A DNA stretch of 23,780 nt, taken from NCBI GenBank assembly GCA_035288145.1, contig DATEAX010000039.1, forward strand, positions 1-23,780, given 5' to 3'. The translations under genes and the position numbers were made by a program. The notes under the pieces were generated by a model. The model had not been told where the DNA came from and ran no database searches. It saw only the letters and a list, made by a program, of their open reading frames with translations. How positions within the stretch are numbered: the first letter of the stretch is position 1; each line of letters begins with the position of its first letter. Origin of the DNA: DATEAX01 sp035288145. GTDB taxonomy: Bacteria; Patescibacteriota; UBA1384; UBA12157; JAENIV01. Shown piece by piece: positions 21,271-23,780 of this stretch.

Positions 21271-21723
21271 CTAATCCTTCATTCCCCACAACCTTAGATA
21301 GTATCGATACATAGCGCCTGTATCGGGAGGAATAGTTTTAACAATCTTAAATGAAAAAAAGTGTTCCTCATTTAGTTGAACCTCTTGGTCATCGGATACT
21401 GCAACAGCATAGGATGTTGATAAATCCTGTCTTGCTTTTTCCGTGTGGAATTTCCCCACGTATTGCCCTACAAGTTTCGCTTTTCGAGGATCAATTTTCA
21501 ATCCCAATTCCTGCTCAGCTATCCTTTTCAAGGTATCACCAATCTCTTCGCCTTTATACATTCGAAGTCCTGGCAAGGCCCATTGGTTTTTATAAGGTGC
21601 TATCTTTCTTTTCGCCATGATAACCCCGCCTTGATACTCAATAATTAGATCAAAGGTCGGCATTACAAACCATTTTAATGCGGTTTCGAAAACTTCTTTG
21701 GGCGCAAATTTAATCTCTACCAT
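21271..21723 (-). CDS. Nudix hydrolase, GDP-mannose mannosyl hydrolase-like
   Basis: 150 aa. The Nudix region (about 52-75) reads GLRMYKGEEIGDTLKRIAEQ then ELGL. It departs from the consensus in the way the GDP-mannose hydrolase subgroup does: RxxxxELGL instead of REUxEExGU. The flanks also fit that subgroup (KNQWALPGLR before, VGQYVGKFHTEKA after). Such enzymes hydrolyse GDP-mannose to GDP and mannose. It is the third gene after gmd and rmd, 24 nt after rmd, which supports a GDP-sugar substrate. AGGAGG lies 7 nt before the ATG. Whether the altered Nudix box still binds Mg2+ normally is unclear. Confidence 0.7.
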   Translation of the reverse strand: MVEIKFAPKEVFETALKWFVMPTFDLIIEYQGGVIMAKRKIAPYKNQWALPGLRMYKGEEIGDTLKRIAEQELGLKIDPRKAKLVGQYVGKFHTEKARQDLSTSYAVAVSDDQEVQLNEEHFFSFKIVKTIPPDTGAMYRYYLRLWGMKD

Positions 21724-21747
21724 ATATTAACCTCCTAACCTGCAAAC

Positions 21748-22629
21748 TTACACCTCCGAGGTGTAAGTTTGGTAAAAATTATAAGTATCTTTAAAAGTTC
21801 TTTCGGGTGTAATTTTCGGTTCCCAACCCAACTTTCGAAGATTTGATGAACCCACGCAATTCTTTTTAATATCCGATGACCGTATTCTTTTTGGATCAAT
21901 TCTATAAGAAATCTTTTTGCCGGAAATTTTAATGAGTTTTTCCAAAACTTCTTTAATCGATATCGTCCTGCCAGTGCCGATATTGTAAATTTCACCGGCT
22001 TTGCCTTTTTGCATTATAATTTTATACGCCCGGACGCAATCGCGGACATCAAAAAAATCCCGCTTGGCCTCCAAATTTCCCACCGTTATTTCCGCTCCCG
22101 ATTTGGCCATAGCGATCTGCTCACAAAAATCAGGCACGACAAAACCCAGTTTCTGCCCTGGGCCGGTGTGGTTAGTGGCGCGCGTTATCACTATTTGAAT
22201 ATTATCATCGAGATATTTCAAGGATTCCCGCTCCATCTTAATTTTACTTTCGTCATAAAAGCTTTTGGCATCGATTTTTCCATTCTCCGTCACACATCGC
22301 GGCGTGTTGCCATAAACATACGCGGTTGAGGCCAGTAATACTTTGACCGGTTTACCTATTTCTTTCAGCGCCTTTAGAGTATTCAATGTGCCCTCAACAT
22401 TAACTTTAATAATGAGTTCTCTGTCCTTGCCCGCGCCGGAAGCAAAACCAGCGAGATGATAAAGTTGATCGGGCTTTATTTTTGCTAAATATTTTTTCAC
22501 CTGTGAGTACTTGGTGATATCGGCTTGAGCAAAATCAAGCGGGAAAACACGTTTGCGCTTATCTTTCTTTAACAAAGAAACCAAATGCTTACCGACAAAA
22601 CCGTTAGAGCCAGTAACAATAATTTTCAT
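21748..22629 (-). CDS. rmd: GDP-4-dehydro-6-deoxy-D-mannose reductase-like SDR
   Basis: 293 aa extended short-chain dehydrogenase. The Rossmann loop is TGSNGFVG (6-13), the catalytic STAYVYG has S101, and the YDESK motif gives Y125 and K129. The signature NHTGPGQ (153-159) followed by GFVVPDFCEQIA is typical of Rmd, which reduces the Gmd product to GDP-D-rhamnose. It follows gmd by 33 nt with no clear ribosome site. Its last codons are part of a long palindrome (21,749-21,774). GDP-talose or other 6-deoxyhexoses cannot be excluded by sequence alone. Confidence 0.85.
   Translation of the reverse strand: MKIIVTGSNGFVGKHLVSLLKKDKRKRVFPLDFAQADITKYSQVKKYLAKIKPDQLYHLAGFASGAGKDRELIIKVNVEGTLNTLKALKEIGKPVKVLLASTAYVYGNTPRCVTENGKIDAKSFYDESKIKMERESLKYLDDNIQIVITRATNHTGPGQKLGFVVPDFCEQIAMAKSGAEITVGNLEAKRDFFDVRDCVRAYKIIMQKGKAGEIYNIGTGRTISIKEVLEKLIKISGKKISYRIDPKRIRSSDIKKNCVGSSNLRKLGWEPKITPERTFKDTYNFYQTYTSEV
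21749..21774. repeat. Perfect palindrome across the rmd stop codon
   Basis: AAACTTACACCTC pairs with CGAGGTGTAAGTTT. The palindrome contains the end of rmd, so the final residues (TYTSEV) are encoded by it. No U-tract follows. It resembles REP-like or RAYT-associated palindromes and shares its CCTC/GAGG core with the hairpin at 3,870-3,892. Confidence 0.65.
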
Positions 22630-22662
22630 AATGAATTTGAAAATTCTAATTTCGAAATTTAA

Positions 22663-23688
22663 TTATATTCTATTTTCCTGCAATTGGTCCAAATCTCTTT
22701 TGACGCGGGATATCAAATGCCGGCGGATGTCGGCTTCCACCATCATCTTAACCAATCTCTGAAAATCAATCTCCGGCTTCCAGCCGAGCTCATTTTTTGC
22801 CTTGGTGGAATCAGCCCGAAGATCCATAACATCGGCTGGTCTCAAAAATTCCGGATCAACTTTAAGATATTTTTTCCAATTGGAAATTCCTGCGGCTTGA
22901 AAGGCCGCCTCTACAAAATCTTTCACCGAATGATTTTTGCCCGTGCCAATGACATAATCGACTGGTTTTTCTTTTTGAAGCATCAGCCACATGGCTTTGA
23001 CATAATCACCGGCAAATCCCCAATCCCGTCGTGCCTCCAGATTTCCCAAACGTAATTCATCAGCCAAGCCCAATTTAATTTTCGCCACGCCATCAGAAAT
23101 TTTACGGGTGACAAATTCCAGACCGCGCCGAGGACTTTCATGGTTAAACAAAATCCCGCTTGAAGCGAAAAGCCCGTAACTTTCCCGATAATTAATGGTT
23201 ATATAATGACCAAAAACTTTCGAGACCGCGTAAGGCGAGCGCGGCCGAAAGGGCGTTTTTTCATTTTGGGGGGCCGGCGCCGAGCCAAACATTTCCGAAG
23301 ATGAGGCCTGATAAAATTTGGCTTTGGGACAAACTTGTCTTCCGGCTTCCAAAACACGAAGAACTCCCAAAGCGGTGTATTCGCCCGTCGCCAAGGGCTC
23401 CGACCAGGAGCTTTTGACAAAGCTTTGAGAGGCTAAATTATAAATCTCGTCTGGCTGAATGTCTTTGAGAATGGCAATAATTGACGATTGGTCAATCAAA
23501 TCGCCATGAACAATTTGAATGTTATCTTTAATATGCTCAATTCTCTCCAAATTGTCCGTACTTGTCCGACGGGTCATACCAAAAACTTGATAATTTTTAG
23601 TAAGCAAAAATTCCGCCAGATACGAGCCGTCTTGACCGGTAATGCCGGTGATAAAAGCGGTTTTTTGCTTTGATTTATTGTTGGGCAT
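22663..23688 (-). CDS. gmd: GDP-mannose 4,6-dehydratase
   Basis: 341 aa. Converts GDP-D-mannose to GDP-4-dehydro-6-deoxy-D-mannose using NADP. Visible motifs: ITGITGQDGSYLAEFLL (G15, G18, G21), the SSSEMFG active-site segment (129-135), SPYAVSK with Y153 and K157, and FNHESPRRG (181-189), the family signature; later come GNLEARRDWGFAGDYV and RPADVMDLRAD. rmd follows directly, then the Nudix gene, forming a GDP-6-deoxyhexose cluster for surface glycans. The ATG has no strong ribosome site; a promoter lies 33-62 nt upstream. Confidence 0.95.
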   Translation of the reverse strand: MPNNKSKQKTAFITGITGQDGSYLAEFLLTKNYQVFGMTRRTSTDNLERIEHIKDNIQIVHGDLIDQSSIIAILKDIQPDEIYNLASQSFVKSSWSEPLATGEYTALGVLRVLEAGRQVCPKAKFYQASSSEMFGSAPAPQNEKTPFRPRSPYAVSKVFGHYITINYRESYGLFASSGILFNHESPRRGLEFVTRKISDGVAKIKLGLADELRLGNLEARRDWGFAGDYVKAMWLMLQKEKPVDYVIGTGKNHSVKDFVEAAFQAAGISNWKKYLKVDPEFLRPADVMDLRADSTKAKNELGWKPEIDFQRLVKMMVEADIRRHLISRVKRDLDQLQENRI

Positions 23689-23718
23689 AGAAAGAATTTG
23701 TAAATTATAAATGAAGAT

Positions 23719-23780
23719 TCATTTTACGTTATATTCAATCAATTTGTCAATGGCTCGCCGGCCGGCTTCTTTGTCTTTAG
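23719..23780 (-). CDS. C-terminal fragment of an upstream gene (partial)
   Basis: An open frame enters from the right edge and ends KDKEAGRRAIDKLIEYNVK then TGA. Only 19 residues are visible. A carbohydrate gene is plausible from position, but nothing in the fragment proves it. Confidence 0.4.
   Translation of the reverse strand, partial: KDKEAGRRAIDKLIEYNVK
23721..23750 (-). promoter_or_regulatory. Promoter of the gmd-rmd-Nudix operon
   Basis: TTGACA at 23,745-23,750, spacer 18, TAAAAT at 23,721-23,726. It overlaps the end of the preceding gene. Predicted leader of about 26 nt. Confidence 0.65.

Overview
The window looks like a chromosomal segment of a Patescibacteria (CPR) bacterium. The evidence is the compact, AT-leaning protein genes, rRNA genes full of insertions, homing endonucleases inside both 16S and 23S rRNA, unlinked rRNA genes, and CPR-type small membrane proteins. 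TGA is used as a normal stop, and the 16S 3' end carries a standard anti-Shine-Dalgarno that matches the AAAGGAGG sites seen upstream of several genes. Almost everything is on the minus strand; the DUF218 gene near 16.3-17.0 kb is the only convincing plus-strand gene.

Layout by coordinate. (1) 1-3.8 kb: an operon reading yvcK/glmR, glmS, mutM, then the first codons of a GlmU-like nucleotidyltransferase, which is an amino-sugar (UDP-GlcNAc) module with a DNA repair gene inside it. (2) 3.9-5.9 kb: an AbrB-type antitoxin, a PIN toxin and an endonuclease Q-like repair enzyme in one tight operon behind a consensus promoter with a palindromic operator. (3) 6.0-8.5 kb: a PaaX/Cas2-like regulator with a probable leaderless start, a membrane-anchored protein of unknown function and an M15 peptidase. 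(4) 8.5-13.1 kb: 5S and a 4.2-kb 23S rRNA gene carrying five insertions: a group I intron with a LAGLIDADG gene, a helix-79 insertion holding a frameshifted GIY-YIG gene, and three AT-rich or repeat-derived insertions. (5) 13.1-17.6 kb: the region where an ordinary 16S-23S spacer would be. tRNA-Ile and tRNA-Ala keep the classical order 16S-Ile-Ala-23S-5S, but they are scattered among a TM-helix channel-like gene, small membrane proteins, a DUF559 pseudogene with repeats, and the opposed DUF218 gene. (6) 17.6-20.3 kb: 16S rRNA with an 835-nt LAGLIDADG-bearing insertion in the decoding-site strand, then its leader and promoter. (7) 20.3-23.8 kb: an odd tRNA-like gene, a small membrane protein, clpP, and a gmd-rmd-Nudix cluster for GDP-6-deoxyhexose (probably GDP-D-rhamnose).

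The most striking feature is at 15,989-16,232. A complete tRNA-Ile(GAU) sits inside what reads as a tRNA-Lys(CUU) gene. The Lys acceptor, D, anticodon and T stems are all intact once a 68-nt D-loop insert and a 101-nt anticodon-loop insert are removed. The Ile leader and trailer form an 11-bp duplex that continues toward the Lys anticodon stem. Both rRNA genes also share an unusual leader layout: consensus promoter, about 100-140 nt of leader, then an intrinsic terminator before the mature rRNA, with boxA-like sequences nearby. All functional calls come from reading the sequence and from knowledge of the families; no database search was possible.
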